Below are positions 1 to 6,087 of a DNA stretch of 38,454 bases, piece by piece (the first letter of the stretch is position 1; each line of letters starts with the position of its first letter). This DNA is from a virus. The DNA lies in the IMG/VR virus record IMGVR_UViG_3300042355_000087, positions 1 through 38,454 of that record. One strand, given 5' to 3'. The notes beneath the pieces were generated by a model that saw only the letters and a list, made by a program, of their open reading frames with translations, was not told where the DNA came from and made no database searches. Made by a program: the position numbers and the translations under genes.

Positions 1-211
1 CAGACTTATTGACACGCTCGACAACCTGACGGTCTGTAACGCGAGGGAGGATGCACAGTTTATGCTCCGCAAGGATGGGAGCCATTGCATTGTAAACATC
101 GTCAATACCGCGAAACTGGTATCTCTGCGCTTCGTTAGTTCTCTGTTTGGCAATCCCTGCTTTCGAGATCGCGCTCATCACCTTGCTTATTGCTTCGTAA
201 ACTTTCTGCAT
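1..211 (-). CDS. erf: Erf-family ssDNA-annealing protein, 5' part (second copy, cut by window start)
   Basis: This is the N-terminal part of an Erf-type single-strand annealing protein, read leftward from the ATG at 211-209 and cut off by the window start. Its 70 codons encode the same peptide as the start of the complete gene at 37812-38408. All nine nucleotide differences between the two copies inside the gene are silent: eight at third codon positions and one Arg AGA/CGA first-position change. I read it as the same gene seen at both ends of a circular genome, not as a second functional gene. Confidence 0.85.
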   Translation of the reverse strand, partial: MQKVYEAISKVMSAISKAGIAKQRTNEAQRYQFRGIDDVYNAMAPILAEHKLCILPRVTDRQVVERVNKS

Positions 212-257
212 ATCGTTTTATCCTGTAAAAACGTTCTATCTTATAAACAGGAACATC
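1..257. repeat. Left copy of 257-bp imperfect terminal repeat
   Basis: Bases 1-257 match 38198-38454 without gaps, with 11 mismatches (left coordinates 89, 92, 95, 124, 131, 140, 164, 173, 182, 245, 248). The repeat holds the 5' end of erf and its upstream region. The overlap implies a circular map; the mismatches imply that two alleles were joined. A true terminal repeat would normally be identical because it is copied at each replication cycle. Confidence 0.9.
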
Positions 258-377
258 ATCGTCCCATACAAAATCCCAAACACTATCGCCACTAACCAAT
301 CTATCAATAAGCTGATCTTCTTCTCTTTGCCTATCGTGTTCATATAGCATCCTGTCAAAATAATAATCTTCGTTCAT
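135..377 (-). CDS. Hypothetical acidic protein upstream of erf (80 aa)
   Basis: This is a leftward gene of unknown function. It has a strong Shine-Dalgarno sequence, GAGGTG about five bases before its ATG, which is the main reason to accept it. The protein is charged, with many Asp, Glu and Arg and several aromatic residues, and no membrane segment. Its 3' end overlaps the start of erf by 77 bases, more than usual, and erf-silent differences between the two genome ends change amino acids here (for example Gly/Ser at 182). The overlapped tail is therefore probably not under strong constraint. It would be the first gene of the leftward early operon. Confidence 0.6.
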   Translation of the reverse strand: MNEDYYFDRMLYEHDRQREEDQLIDRLVSGDSVWDFVWDDDVPVYKIERFYRIKRYAESLRSNKQGDERDLESRDCQTEN

Positions 378-454
378 ATTTCACCTCGTTTCACCACTAT
401 ATACGCCCTAAAACACAACGCTACAGCCAGCAGACGAAAGGTAGGTTTTACACG
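378..454. promoter_or_regulatory. Divergent early promoter region
   Basis: This 77-base gap separates the first leftward gene (start 377) from the first rightward gene (start 455), so early promoters for both blocks should lie here. On the minus strand there is a TATAGT element (plus 396-401), close to a sigma-70 -10 box, but no good -35 at 17 bases, and the resulting leader would be very short. I cannot assign promoters firmly. No operator-like inverted repeat stands out. Confidence 0.4.
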
Positions 455-769
455 ATGAGCGGCAAATCACCAACATCACGCAGCCTAGAGAAACTCAGGC
501 AAGACGGCTATCTCTGTCAGATCGTCGAGAAGTGGAACCCACATGCTCGCATCAGGCAGGACCTATTCGGAATTGGCGACATCTTAGCTATCAGGGACAC
601 GGAGACGCTGCTGGTGCAGACCACAAGCCGAGGGAATGTCAACGCAAGGATAAGGAAGATTGAGGAGTCGGAGCATCTGCCAGCGATCCTTAAGGCAGGA
701 TGGCGGATCGAGGTTCACGGATGGGGCAAGTTAAAAGCCGGGTGGACTTGCAAGGTGTTTGAATTCTGA
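455..769 (+). CDS. PD-(D/E)XK nuclease-like small protein (104 aa)
   Basis: This small protein resembles a family common in phages that looks like a minimal PD-(D/E)XK (restriction-endonuclease fold) domain. Visible pieces are an N-terminal helix, a conserved KWNPHARIRQDLFG stretch, GDILAI with Asp42, and a strand ending QTTS (residues 55-58) where the E-x-K half of the motif would normally sit. The change to Q-x-T/S may mean altered catalysis or an inactive DNA-binding fold. An AGGTAGG box precedes the ATG by about ten bases. It is the first gene of the rightward early block. The role is inferred: DNA processing or repair. Confidence 0.6.
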   Translation: MSGKSPTSRSLEKLRQDGYLCQIVEKWNPHARIRQDLFGIGDILAIRDTETLLVQTTSRGNVNARIRKIEESEHLPAILKAGWRIEVHGWGKLKAGWTCKVFEF

Positions 770-884
770 TTTAGACTCAAGATTGTTTTATCGCATCGGC
801 TAGGTTAGCTACCGAAAAGCAGACTCTTCACCTGCCTGCCGTTTGCACCTCATCAGTGAAGATGACTTTTTGAAGGAAAGTCTT

Positions 885-1502
885 ATGCAGATCAAGAACT
901 GGTCGAAGTTTCAGCATTTTCGCGACCGCAAACCACCGTGGATCAAGCTCTATCGTGACATTCTGGACGATAGGGAATGGCATAACCTTGAGCCAAAAGC
1001 AGCCAAAACGCTTGTCATGCTTTGGGTTATAGCTAGCGAGGACGATGGTCGTTTGCCCGACGAAGAAACCTTAGCTTTTAGGCTTAGATTGTCCATTCAG
1101 CAGCTGAGAAATGACATTTCAAGGCTAGATCATTGGCTGGTACGAGATGATATCGACTTGATATCAAGTGAATATCAACATGATGCTCTAGAGAGAGAGA
1201 CAGAGAAAGAGACAGAGAGAGAGGCAAACAAACTCCCCAAAGCTACGCGTCTCCCCGAAGATTGGATGCCGAGTGCAGACGATCTGGCTTTTATGGCAAA
1301 GGAAAGACCGGATCTGAATCCACAGCATGTCATTTTTAGTTTCAAAGCGTACTGGCTAGAGAAGAAAGGCCGAGATGCGGAGAAAAGGGATTGGTCACGA
1401 GCTTTCAAGAATTGGGTACTTAGAGAAAAGCGTGGCAATGCAGTTCAAGTTCAAGTAAGCAGCCCTTCAAACATGAACGATCTAAATCGGAGGGCAACGT
1501 AA
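885..1502 (+). CDS. Phage replication initiation / helicase-loader-like protein with DnaT-like C-terminus
   Basis: This is the likely replication initiator or helicase loader. The N-terminal half (residues about 1-85, WIKLYRDILDD onward) is a winged-helix-like domain of the type seen in phage replisome organisers. A charged linker rich in Glu-Arg-Glu-Thr follows. The C-terminal block (LPEDWMPSADD to AFKNWVLRE) resembles the ssDNA-binding domain of DnaT. I chose ATG 885, not the in-frame TTG at 843, because AAGGAAAG sits five bases before it; from there the protein is 205 residues. The helicase gene at 2921 completes a replication module. The linker DNA also contains iteron-like repeats. The 115 bases upstream hold only weak hairpins. 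Confidence 0.7.
   Translation: MQIKNWSKFQHFRDRKPPWIKLYRDILDDREWHNLEPKAAKTLVMLWVIASEDDGRLPDEETLAFRLRLSIQQLRNDISRLDHWLVRDDIDLISSEYQHDALERETEKETEREANKLPKATRLPEDWMPSADDLAFMAKERPDLNPQHVIFSFKAYWLEKKGRDAEKRDWSRAFKNWVLREKRGNAVQVQVSSPSNMNDLNRRAT
1149..1224. other. Candidate replication origin: 11-bp iterons plus homopurine tract
   Basis: Three near-copies of RATATCRA start at 1149, 1160 and 1171, exactly 11 bases apart, and the middle one lies in the palindrome TTGATATCAA. At 1190-1224 follows a 35-base tract of G and A broken by only two C residues (1201, 1213). An 11-base period is not a multiple of three, so the repeats do not come from a repeated peptide. The position inside the replication gene, between its two domains, parallels the origin in gene O of phage lambda. 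The origin role is inferred. Confidence 0.45.
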
Positions 1503-1789
1503 TGAAAGGCCACGACTTCGTCAACAACCTACAGCTTGCAGGCAAACCACCTAAAGCTGTTTTTATCGACTTTGTTGGAAAGCCAGACGATGACCCGGAG
1601 TATCCCGTTGTTGTCGTTGAGCCTAAAGACCGAGACTTTAGGTGGGTCAGAGGATTACGGGTGCATGTCAATGGAGGCGATCCTGACCACGTCCACTCTA
1701 TCTTGCAAGCTCTGAAAATATGTGCCCCGGCCCGCGTGATTGCTAACTACGGGCCCGGTCTGTATTGGGACTCGGAGGTGGACGCATGA
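1502..1789 (+). CDS. Hypothetical protein upstream of the DpdA-like gene (95 aa)
   Basis: I do not recognise this 95-residue soluble protein. It begins at an ATG overlapping the stop of the replication gene (TAATG) and ends four bases into the next gene, so it is translationally coupled on both sides. It has alternating hydrophobic stretches (VFIDFVG, PVVVVEP, LRVHVNG) suggesting a small alpha/beta fold, and no Cys pair or membrane segment. Tight coupling to the TGT-like gene suggests a shared function, but this rests only on position. Confidence 0.7.
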   Translation: MKGHDFVNNLQLAGKPPKAVFIDFVGKPDDDPEYPVVVVEPKDRDFRWVRGLRVHVNGGDPDHVHSILQALKICAPARVIANYGPGLYWDSEVDA

Positions 1790-2466
1790 TGCACTACCAC
1801 GGCACACCAATTACGCCGAGATCGGTGTTAGAAACGCTTGCTGGTGAGAACTTCTGTATTAGCTATGCAGAACCGAGAGACTTAAAAGTCTGTCTAAAAA
1901 TCGGTCAATCACTCATGTTAGATAACGGCGCTTTCTCTGCAAAAACACGGGGCATACCGTTTGATCCTAAAGGTTTTTATGATTGGCTAGATCCAATTTT
2001 GGGTCATCCGCATTGGGGTGTCGTTCCTGATGTCATTGACGGTAAAGAGGAAGAACAGAGACAACTAGTTAAAAGCTGGCCTTACCCCAAATCACTCGGC
2101 GTTCCTGTCTGGCATTTAGGTTTATCTCTCGACTATCTTTGCGAGCTTGTTGATAACTGGGGCAAGGTTTGCTTAGGTTCGTCTGGCGAATACTGGAATG
2201 TCGGTTCACAGAAATGGCAGTCTAGGATGGATGAGACTTTCAATCATTTGTCTAAAGTGTTTGGCAGATTGCCGTGGACTCACGGTATGCGAATGCTCGG
2301 TCAAGGTCTTGAGCGCTGGCCTTTATCAAGCGCTGATTCCACAAATCTTGCGCTCAATCACAAATCAATGAAAGAGTGTGCGTATTGCATCGCAAAGCGC
2401 ATTGACTCTGAAAACCCAACAACACAATGGTCGTTAAGACCTGTACAGGAGCATTTATGTTTTTAG
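1786..2466 (+). CDS. dpdA-like: TGT/DpdA-like 7-deazaguanine DNA transglycosylase (putative)
   Basis: This protein appears to be a compact TIM-barrel member of the tRNA-guanine transglycosylase superfamily, which swaps guanine for a 7-deazaguanine base; phage DpdA members act on DNA. Motifs occur in TGT order: LDNGAFS (like DSGGFQ), VPDVIDG, LGSSGEY (like GLAVGE), then MLGQG followed by ADSTN, where TGT has MGVG and the nucleophilic Asp. At about 226 residues it is much shorter than bacterial TGT (about 375) and lacks the C-terminal zinc site, which argues against tRNA use. ATG 1786 has GGAGG seven bases upstream. It overlaps a YhhQ-like transporter gene by ten bases, which supports the assignment. 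Homology is judged by eye only. Confidence 0.6.
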   Translation: MMHYHGTPITPRSVLETLAGENFCISYAEPRDLKVCLKIGQSLMLDNGAFSAKTRGIPFDPKGFYDWLDPILGHPHWGVVPDVIDGKEEEQRQLVKSWPYPKSLGVPVWHLGLSLDYLCELVDNWGKVCLGSSGEYWNVGSQKWQSRMDETFNHLSKVFGRLPWTHGMRMLGQGLERWPLSSADSTNLALNHKSMKECAYCIAKRIDSENPTTQWSLRPVQEHLCF

Positions 2467-2924
2467 CTATCGGTGTTTACGCATTTGCAATGACCGCAGC
2501 AAACTTAAGCGTAGCGGCATTTGGTCCAGCAATCAGTCCGCTTAATGCGTTTCTGTTTATAGGACTTGATCTTGTGCTCAGGGATTGGCTGCACGTTAAA
2601 TTAAAGCTGTGGCAGATGGGAGCTCTCATAGCATCTACAGGTTTTTTAACTTATTTGCTAAATCCTGCGTCAGGAAAGATTGCCATCGCATCTGCGGTTG
2701 CTTTTACAGCAGCGGCGATAGTTGATTGGTTTGTCTTTGCAAAGCTAAAAGGATCGTGGGTAAAGCGAGCGAACGGATCAAATGTAGCTGGTGCTGCGGT
2801 TGATTCCATCATCTTTCCGACTTTAGCTTTTGGTGTGCTGATGCCTCACATTGTCTTGTTACAGTTTGCCGCAAAGGTTTTTGGTGGATTTTTGTGGTCG
2901 ATGATTATTAGGAACAAAGCATGA
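2457..2924 (+). CDS. yhhQ-like: YhhQ/VUT-family queuosine-precursor transporter (short phage form)
   Basis: This is an integral membrane protein resembling the VUT/YhhQ family (COG1738), which imports preQ0 or preQ1. About five or six hydrophobic segments are visible (residues 2-22, 28-46, 52-70, 75-97, 112-127, 130-150). Family-like stretches are GLDLVLRDWLH near 36-46, IVDWFVFAKLKG near 88-99 and NVAGAAVDSIIF near 109-120. I chose ATG 2457 over the in-frame ATG 2427 because AGGAG lies five bases upstream and translation then starts directly in a membrane helix. It is 155 residues against about 220 for E. coli YhhQ. The ten-base overlap with the DpdA-like gene suggests joint production: the transporter would supply the base inserted into phage DNA. 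Confidence 0.75.
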   Translation: MFLAIGVYAFAMTAANLSVAAFGPAISPLNAFLFIGLDLVLRDWLHVKLKLWQMGALIASTGFLTYLLNPASGKIAIASAVAFTAAAIVDWFVFAKLKGSWVKRANGSNVAGAAVDSIIFPTLAFGVLMPHIVLLQFAAKVFGGFLWSMIIRNKA

Positions 2925-3838
2925 TCCTAGAAAACCTCGATTACAAGGCGTGGTACGAGCAGATGGAAGCATCTGTGAAAGTCAGGCCTGCCGCGGATTG
3001 TATGGACGACCTCATAGAAGAAATGAGGAACCCGTCCGAAGAGCCAAACATCGTCATGCCGTTTGAAAAACTCGCAGACAAGTTCACCTACCGCTTAGGT
3101 GAGGTCACTGTGCTTGCGGGGCAAAACGGATCTGGCAAAAGCCTTCTCGCGGGACAGATCGCTCTTCACCTGATCCATCAAAACCAAAAGGTAGTGATCG
3201 CTTCATTTGAGATGAAGCCCGTTCGGACACTCAAGCGGATGGTGAGGCAGTGGTCGCGGATGTCATTCCCGACATTACAGGCTCACGAGAAGTTCAAGGA
3301 ATGGGTTAAAGACAAACTTTGGTTCTACGATGTACAGGGAACTGTAAGTCCGCCTCAAGTCTTAGGAGTCGGGGTTTACTGCAAGACGATGTTGGGTTGC
3401 CAGCACTACTTCATTGACAGCCTAATGAAGTGCGTGAGAGGCGAGGACGATTACAACGCACAGAAAAATTTTACCGACGAGCTTTGCGGCCTTGCGAGAG
3501 ATCAGAATATTCACATTCATCTTGTCCACCATATCAGGAAACAGTCGGATGACAACAGAACACCCTCTAAAAACGATTTAAAGGGCTCTGGGAGCGTCGC
3601 AGATCAAGTGGACAACGTAATCCTCATGCACAGAAATAAATCGAAGGAGCGCGATTTTGAGGCCAATGGTGTAGTGGACCATTCCATCCCTGATGCCTTC
3701 CTATCTTTTGAGAAACAGAGGAACGGTGAATGGGAGGGCGTTGCGAAGCTCTGGTTCGACAGACAGAGCCAACAATACGTTCAAGAAGTTGGGGGATTGC
3801 CTACCGATTATCAGCTCAAATCAGCCGACCATCGGTAA
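2921..3838 (+). CDS. dnaB-like: DnaB-type replicative DNA helicase (RecA-like core only)
   Basis: This is a ring helicase core that would unwind phage DNA at the fork. Visible motifs are Walker A GQNGSGKS (residues 67-74), an EMKP stretch near 97, Walker B-like HYFIDSLMK, the HLVHHIRK motif, and GSGSVADQVDNVILMHR, the arginine-finger region of DnaB and T7 gp4. At 305 residues it lacks both the DnaB N-terminal domain and a primase domain, so priming probably depends on the host or on the DnaT-like protein at 885. The ATG overlaps the transporter stop (ATGA). Confidence 0.85.
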   Translation: MILENLDYKAWYEQMEASVKVRPAADCMDDLIEEMRNPSEEPNIVMPFEKLADKFTYRLGEVTVLAGQNGSGKSLLAGQIALHLIHQNQKVVIASFEMKPVRTLKRMVRQWSRMSFPTLQAHEKFKEWVKDKLWFYDVQGTVSPPQVLGVGVYCKTMLGCQHYFIDSLMKCVRGEDDYNAQKNFTDELCGLARDQNIHIHLVHHIRKQSDDNRTPSKNDLKGSGSVADQVDNVILMHRNKSKERDFEANGVVDHSIPDAFLSFEKQRNGEWEGVAKLWFDRQSQQYVQEVGGLPTDYQLKSADHR

Positions 3839-3890
3839 ATGCTTTATAGGAAAAAGCAGGCTTACGACAATCTGATTTTACGGAGGCGAT

Positions 3891-4025
3891 ATGGAACCAA
3901 CGAAAGAGTTAGCAAAACACCCTAACTGGCCGTTTCAGCAGACGTTAGTTAAAAGCAAGTGGGTTAAGAAAAAGAAAGTCACAAAGCGTGACATTTTGAA
4001 AACCATAGAGGAGTCACCATTTTGA
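3891..4025 (+). CDS. Small basic hypothetical protein (44 aa)
   Basis: This 44-residue gene has a strong GGAGG box four bases before its ATG. The protein is Lys-rich, with a run of Lys in its middle (KWVKKKKVTKR), and could bind nucleic acid. Its stop (TGA 4023-4025) overlaps the TTG start of the MazG-like gene, so the two are coupled. The function is unknown. It fills most of the gap between the helicase and the pyrophosphohydrolase. Confidence 0.6.
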   Translation: MEPTKELAKHPNWPFQQTLVKSKWVKKKKVTKRDILKTIEESPF

Positions 4026-4363
4026 ACCACACAGAATTAGTCACTGCACTTGCAAAACCCGGATGCGACATCCTTGACGATCTCAGCCCGGATCAAGCCT
4101 TTGTTCTTCACATGTCCATCGGAGTTTCTGGGGAAGCTGGAGAGCTTTTGGACGCAATCAAGAAGTGGGCGATTTATCAGAAACCCTTAGACATCGACAA
4201 CGTGATTGAGGAATTGGGCGACATTGAGTTCTATCTTGAGGGCATAAGACAGAAGCTCGGCCTCAACAGAAACAGAATCCTTGAGCACAATATCGAAAAA
4301 CTGAGAAGGCGCTACGGCACGAAATATACAAACGAAGCAGCGCAAAGGAGAGCAGATAAATGA
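4022..4363 (+). CDS. MazG-like nucleotide pyrophosphohydrolase
   Basis: This is an all-alpha NTP pyrophosphohydrolase of the MazG/dCTPase type, which hydrolyses (d)NTPs to monophosphates. The metal-binding pattern is visible as SGEAGE (Glu38, Glu41) and, after a spacer, EELGD (Glu64, Asp67). The 113-residue length fits a single-domain phage member. The start is a TTG with GAGGAG upstream, overlapping the previous stop. Its likely role is adjusting nucleotide pools, or lowering (p)ppGpp-type alarms as proposed for other phage MazG proteins; which substrate applies here cannot be told. Confidence 0.8.
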   Translation: MNHTELVTALAKPGCDILDDLSPDQAFVLHMSIGVSGEAGELLDAIKKWAIYQKPLDIDNVIEELGDIEFYLEGIRQKLGLNRNRILEHNIEKLRRRYGTKYTNEAAQRRADK

Positions 4364-4698
4364 GTCTTACAAGACTTCAGAAACAGGCAAAGATTGATCG
4401 AGGATTAGCCTGTCTTAAATACATGCAAAAGAGAATTGGCCCGGTGACAGTAAAAGAGCTGGCCGAAAAGCTGAAGATAAGCCCAAAGTTGATCCAAAAC
4501 GCGTTAATGCCTTTATTAGCTGAGGGCAAGATCACAAGGAGACTTCTTTCACATCAGTCATCGGTCGCTAAAAAGATTGGCAGGGCATACGGTTATAACG
4601 CAGTCGAAATCAAGTTACAAAACAGAAACAAACCTTTTCTATGGAATAACCCTTTTGGAATTCAACATGAAAAAACAGGAACCGAAACAAGAGCGTGA
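4360..4698 (+). CDS. Winged-helix DNA-binding protein
   Basis: This small putative regulator contains a helix-turn-helix region (residues about 28-62: VTVKELAEKLKISPKLIQNALMPLLAEGKITRR, described here by its ends) typical of winged-helix domains. The C-terminus is basic. The ATG overlaps the MazG-like stop (ATGA). It may control the early operon or host promoters. No ligand or dimerisation domain is visible. It resembles the wHTH protein at 6074 in type but not in sequence. Confidence 0.65.
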   Translation: MSLTRLQKQAKIDRGLACLKYMQKRIGPVTVKELAEKLKISPKLIQNALMPLLAEGKITRRLLSHQSSVAKKIGRAYGYNAVEIKLQNRNKPFLWNNPFGIQHEKTGTETRA

Positions 4699-4852
4699 TT
4701 GGGTCAAAGTGTATCTCTACGAGAAGATCACTATTGTTCCTCACTACGTCAAAAAGAACGTGTTTGTGCTTCCCGGTGAACGCGAGATCGACGAAGAAAC
4801 ATTAGTGGACGCTGGCGCATTTCAAGCAGCGACGTACTTATGGCCGAGATAA
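4667..4852 (+). CDS. Hypothetical protein (61 aa)
   Basis: I chose the ATG at 4667, which gives MKKQEPKQERDW; the frame is open further upstream, but that part lies inside the preceding gene. The protein is 61 residues, charged at its N-terminus, with a YVKKNVFVLPGER stretch. The ribosome site is weak (TTGGAAT). It overlaps the genes on both sides, by 32 bases and 13 bases. I do not recognise it. Confidence 0.55.
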   Translation: MKKQEPKQERDWVKVYLYEKITIVPHYVKKNVFVLPGEREIDEETLVDAGAFQAATYLWPR

Positions 4853-5100
4853 AAGCGTACATAACCGGATTCCGAGACGGGCATTGCTTCATACAGCCGA
4901 CTGATCCCGCTGTCGCGCTTCCAGTTGGCGCAGCTCTTTCTTACTCAAAAGAATGGGTCGGGCTTACTAACGATGACATTCACGACGCGTTTTGCCACGC
5001 TGAATACGATGCCAATCAGGACTGGAACGACGACCCTGAGGGCTGGTGCAAAGCGTTTGCTAACTATGTTGAAGCCAAATTAAAGGGAAATAATCAATGA
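4840..5100 (+). CDS. EWVGLTD-motif phage protein, copy 1 (86 aa)
   Basis: This is one of three proteins in the window with the stretch EWVGLT-(N/D)-(D/E)-(D/E) followed by an acidic segment and a C-terminal (V/I)-E-A-K-L-K helix. The motif is familiar from small early proteins of many Gram-negative phages; I know of no established function. Here the motif is at about residues 38-46, preceded by a beta-rich N-terminal part and followed by an Asp/Asn/Trp-rich region. It overlaps its neighbours at both ends. This is the most diverged of the three copies. Confidence 0.7.
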   Translation: MAEIKAYITGFRDGHCFIQPTDPAVALPVGAALSYSKEWVGLTNDDIHDAFCHAEYDANQDWNDDPEGWCKAFANYVEAKLKGNNQ

Positions 5101-5342
5101 GCAAACAAGAACCTGTAGCGCATGTTTATCGGATTGAAGCAAATGGTAGACCTTGTGTCGCATGGGATGACGCAAGTGAAATTAAGGTTGGCGCAAAACT
5201 TTACGCTGCACCGCGTGAATGGGTTGGGCTGACGGATGAGGAACACGACAGCATAAAACACAATTATCACAACCTGACGTGGACCCTTGAAATGTTCGCC
5301 AGAGCCATTGAACAAGCCTTGAAGGAGAAGAATCATGGATAG
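5097..5342 (+). CDS. EWVGLTD-motif phage protein, copy 2 (81 aa)
   Basis: This 81-residue protein has an N-terminal MSKQEPVAHVYRIEANG block and KLYAAP just before REWVGLTDEE, then ends in a helix with Ala-Leu-Lys-Glu-Lys. That order (EPVA..., LY-AP, EWVGLTD) is the full form of the family, so this is probably the parental copy. It shares a 26-base identical stretch (5214-5239) with copy 3. The start is coupled to the previous stop (ATGA). The function is unknown. Confidence 0.7.
   Translation: MSKQEPVAHVYRIEANGRPCVAWDDASEIKVGAKLYAAPREWVGLTDEEHDSIKHNYHNLTWTLEMFARAIEQALKEKNHG
5214..5239 (+). repeat. 26-bp direct repeat, copy A (codes RE WVGLTD region)
   Basis: Bases 5214-5239 are identical to 5965-5990. 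Both encode the REWVGLTDD/E core in neighbouring small genes. Identity at silent sites points to recent duplication or gene conversion, not only to protein-level constraint. Confidence 0.8.
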
Positions 5343-5586
5343 AGAAGAATACAACCGACTATTTCACAAACACAAACTCAATCTTGTAGCTTTTAAACCG
5401 TTGAATGATTGTGACGAAGAAGTTTTGAAGTTGGTAAACGCAGCGATTGAGGCTGAAAGAGAGGCGTGTGCGAAGGTGTGTGATGAGAAAGTGGACGCTG
5501 AATATGCGACAGGGAAGGTTGACCATAATGAAATGGCGTGGACGCAAGCATGTGCAATAGCCATCAGAGCAAGGGGTGAGCAATGA
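5335..5586 (+). CDS. Hypothetical helical protein (83 aa)
   Basis: This 83-residue protein has a central AAIEAEREACAKVCDE helix and ends IAIRARGEQ, a pattern shared by many small early phage proteins without known function. Three Cys residues are present but not in a clear metal-binding arrangement. It overlaps the previous gene by eight bases and the next by four. It is probably soluble and helical. Confidence 0.65.
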   Translation: MDREEYNRLFHKHKLNLVAFKPLNDCDEEVLKLVNAAIEAEREACAKVCDEKVDAEYATGKVDHNEMAWTQACAIAIRARGEQ

Positions 5587-5699
5587 TGTGGTGCGAACAC
5601 TGCGGTTACCGGATAGCTATGCGGTGGACATATTGGTGCAAGAAGTGTTTTGCCGAATTTATAAGTGATCGGAAGATCACGGCAAGGAGTGAGCAATGA
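5583..5699 (+). CDS. Small zinc-ribbon protein (38 aa)
   Basis: This short gene encodes a 38-residue protein with two Cys pairs, C4-x-x-C7 and C19-x-x-C22, a classic zinc-ribbon spacing. Two ATGs are possible (5583 and 5586). A purine-rich AGGGGTGAG box lies just upstream, and both ends overlap neighbours in ATGA fashion. A DNA-, RNA- or polymerase-binding role is possible but not shown. Confidence 0.6.
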   Translation: MMWCEHCGYRIAMRWTYWCKKCFAEFISDRKITARSEQ

Positions 5700-5896
5700 A
5701 AACCCCTAAACGCATCTGGGCGCGTGAGATCGCTCGCAAAGAAGCCGACTACTGGGACAGCACGAACAAGCTGCAACGCGAGCGAGGCGAGTCTGAATAC
5801 ACCCTTGAGTGGATGTTTACGTCACTTTGGCTAAAGGGCTTTGAAGCTGGCCGAAGAGATGCAGCTCAAAGGAAGAAAGCGGGTGGCGATGTATGA
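5696..5896 (+). CDS. Hypothetical basic protein (66 aa)
   Basis: This 66-residue protein is highly charged, with many Arg and Lys, and has a WMFTSLWLKGFEAGRRDAAQ helix that looks amphipathic. AAGGAGTGAG before the ATG is a good ribosome site. It is coupled to both neighbours by ATGA overlaps. I do not recognise a family. Confidence 0.65.
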   Translation: MKTPKRIWAREIARKEADYWDSTNKLQRERGESEYTLEWMFTSLWLKGFEAGRRDAAQRKKAGGDV

Positions 5897-6087
5897 GCAA
5901 ATTGAGACAAGCTGCGGAGCAAGAGCCTGTTGAATGTATGTGCGGCATTTGCAAGCTCGGCAAACGTGAATGGGTTGGGCTGACGGATGATGATTATGAG
6001 GAATTATTAAGGACTAGGGATTGGGGTGTTTATTTGATTGAAGCAGTCGAAGCCAAACTGAAGGAAAAGAATAATGAACGGCGCTGA
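5893..6087 (+). CDS. EWVGLTD-motif phage protein, copy 3 (64 aa)
   Basis: This is a shortened member of the EWVGLTD group: the N-terminal part is replaced by a Cys-containing MCGICKLG stretch, then REWVGLTDDD and a C-terminal VEAKLKEKN helix. The core is identical in DNA to copy 2 over 26 bases. It looks like a partial duplication that picked up a new start. The CMCGIC cluster could bind metal. The function is unknown. Confidence 0.65.
   Translation: MSKLRQAAEQEPVECMCGICKLGKREWVGLTDDDYEELLRTRDWGVYLIEAVEAKLKEKNNERR
5965..5990 (+). repeat. 26-bp direct repeat, copy B
   Basis: This is identical to 5214-5239 (see copy A) and lies 751 bases downstream in the third EWVGLTD gene. Confidence 0.8.

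Noticed and set aside
1-257. True direct terminal repeat of a packaged linear genome
   Set aside because: The copies differ at 11 sites with a purely silent pattern inside erf. Real terminal repeats are kept identical by replication. A closed circle built from two alleles explains it better.
62-295. Rightward gene opposite erf
   Set aside because: It is antisense to the conserved erf frame, Cys/His/Phe-rich, and without a ribosome site; the silent-site pattern shows that erf is the selected frame.
843-884. Upstream TTG start for the replication gene
   Set aside because: ATG 885 has AAGGAAAG at good spacing and begins the conserved part; the extra 14 codons have no ribosome site.
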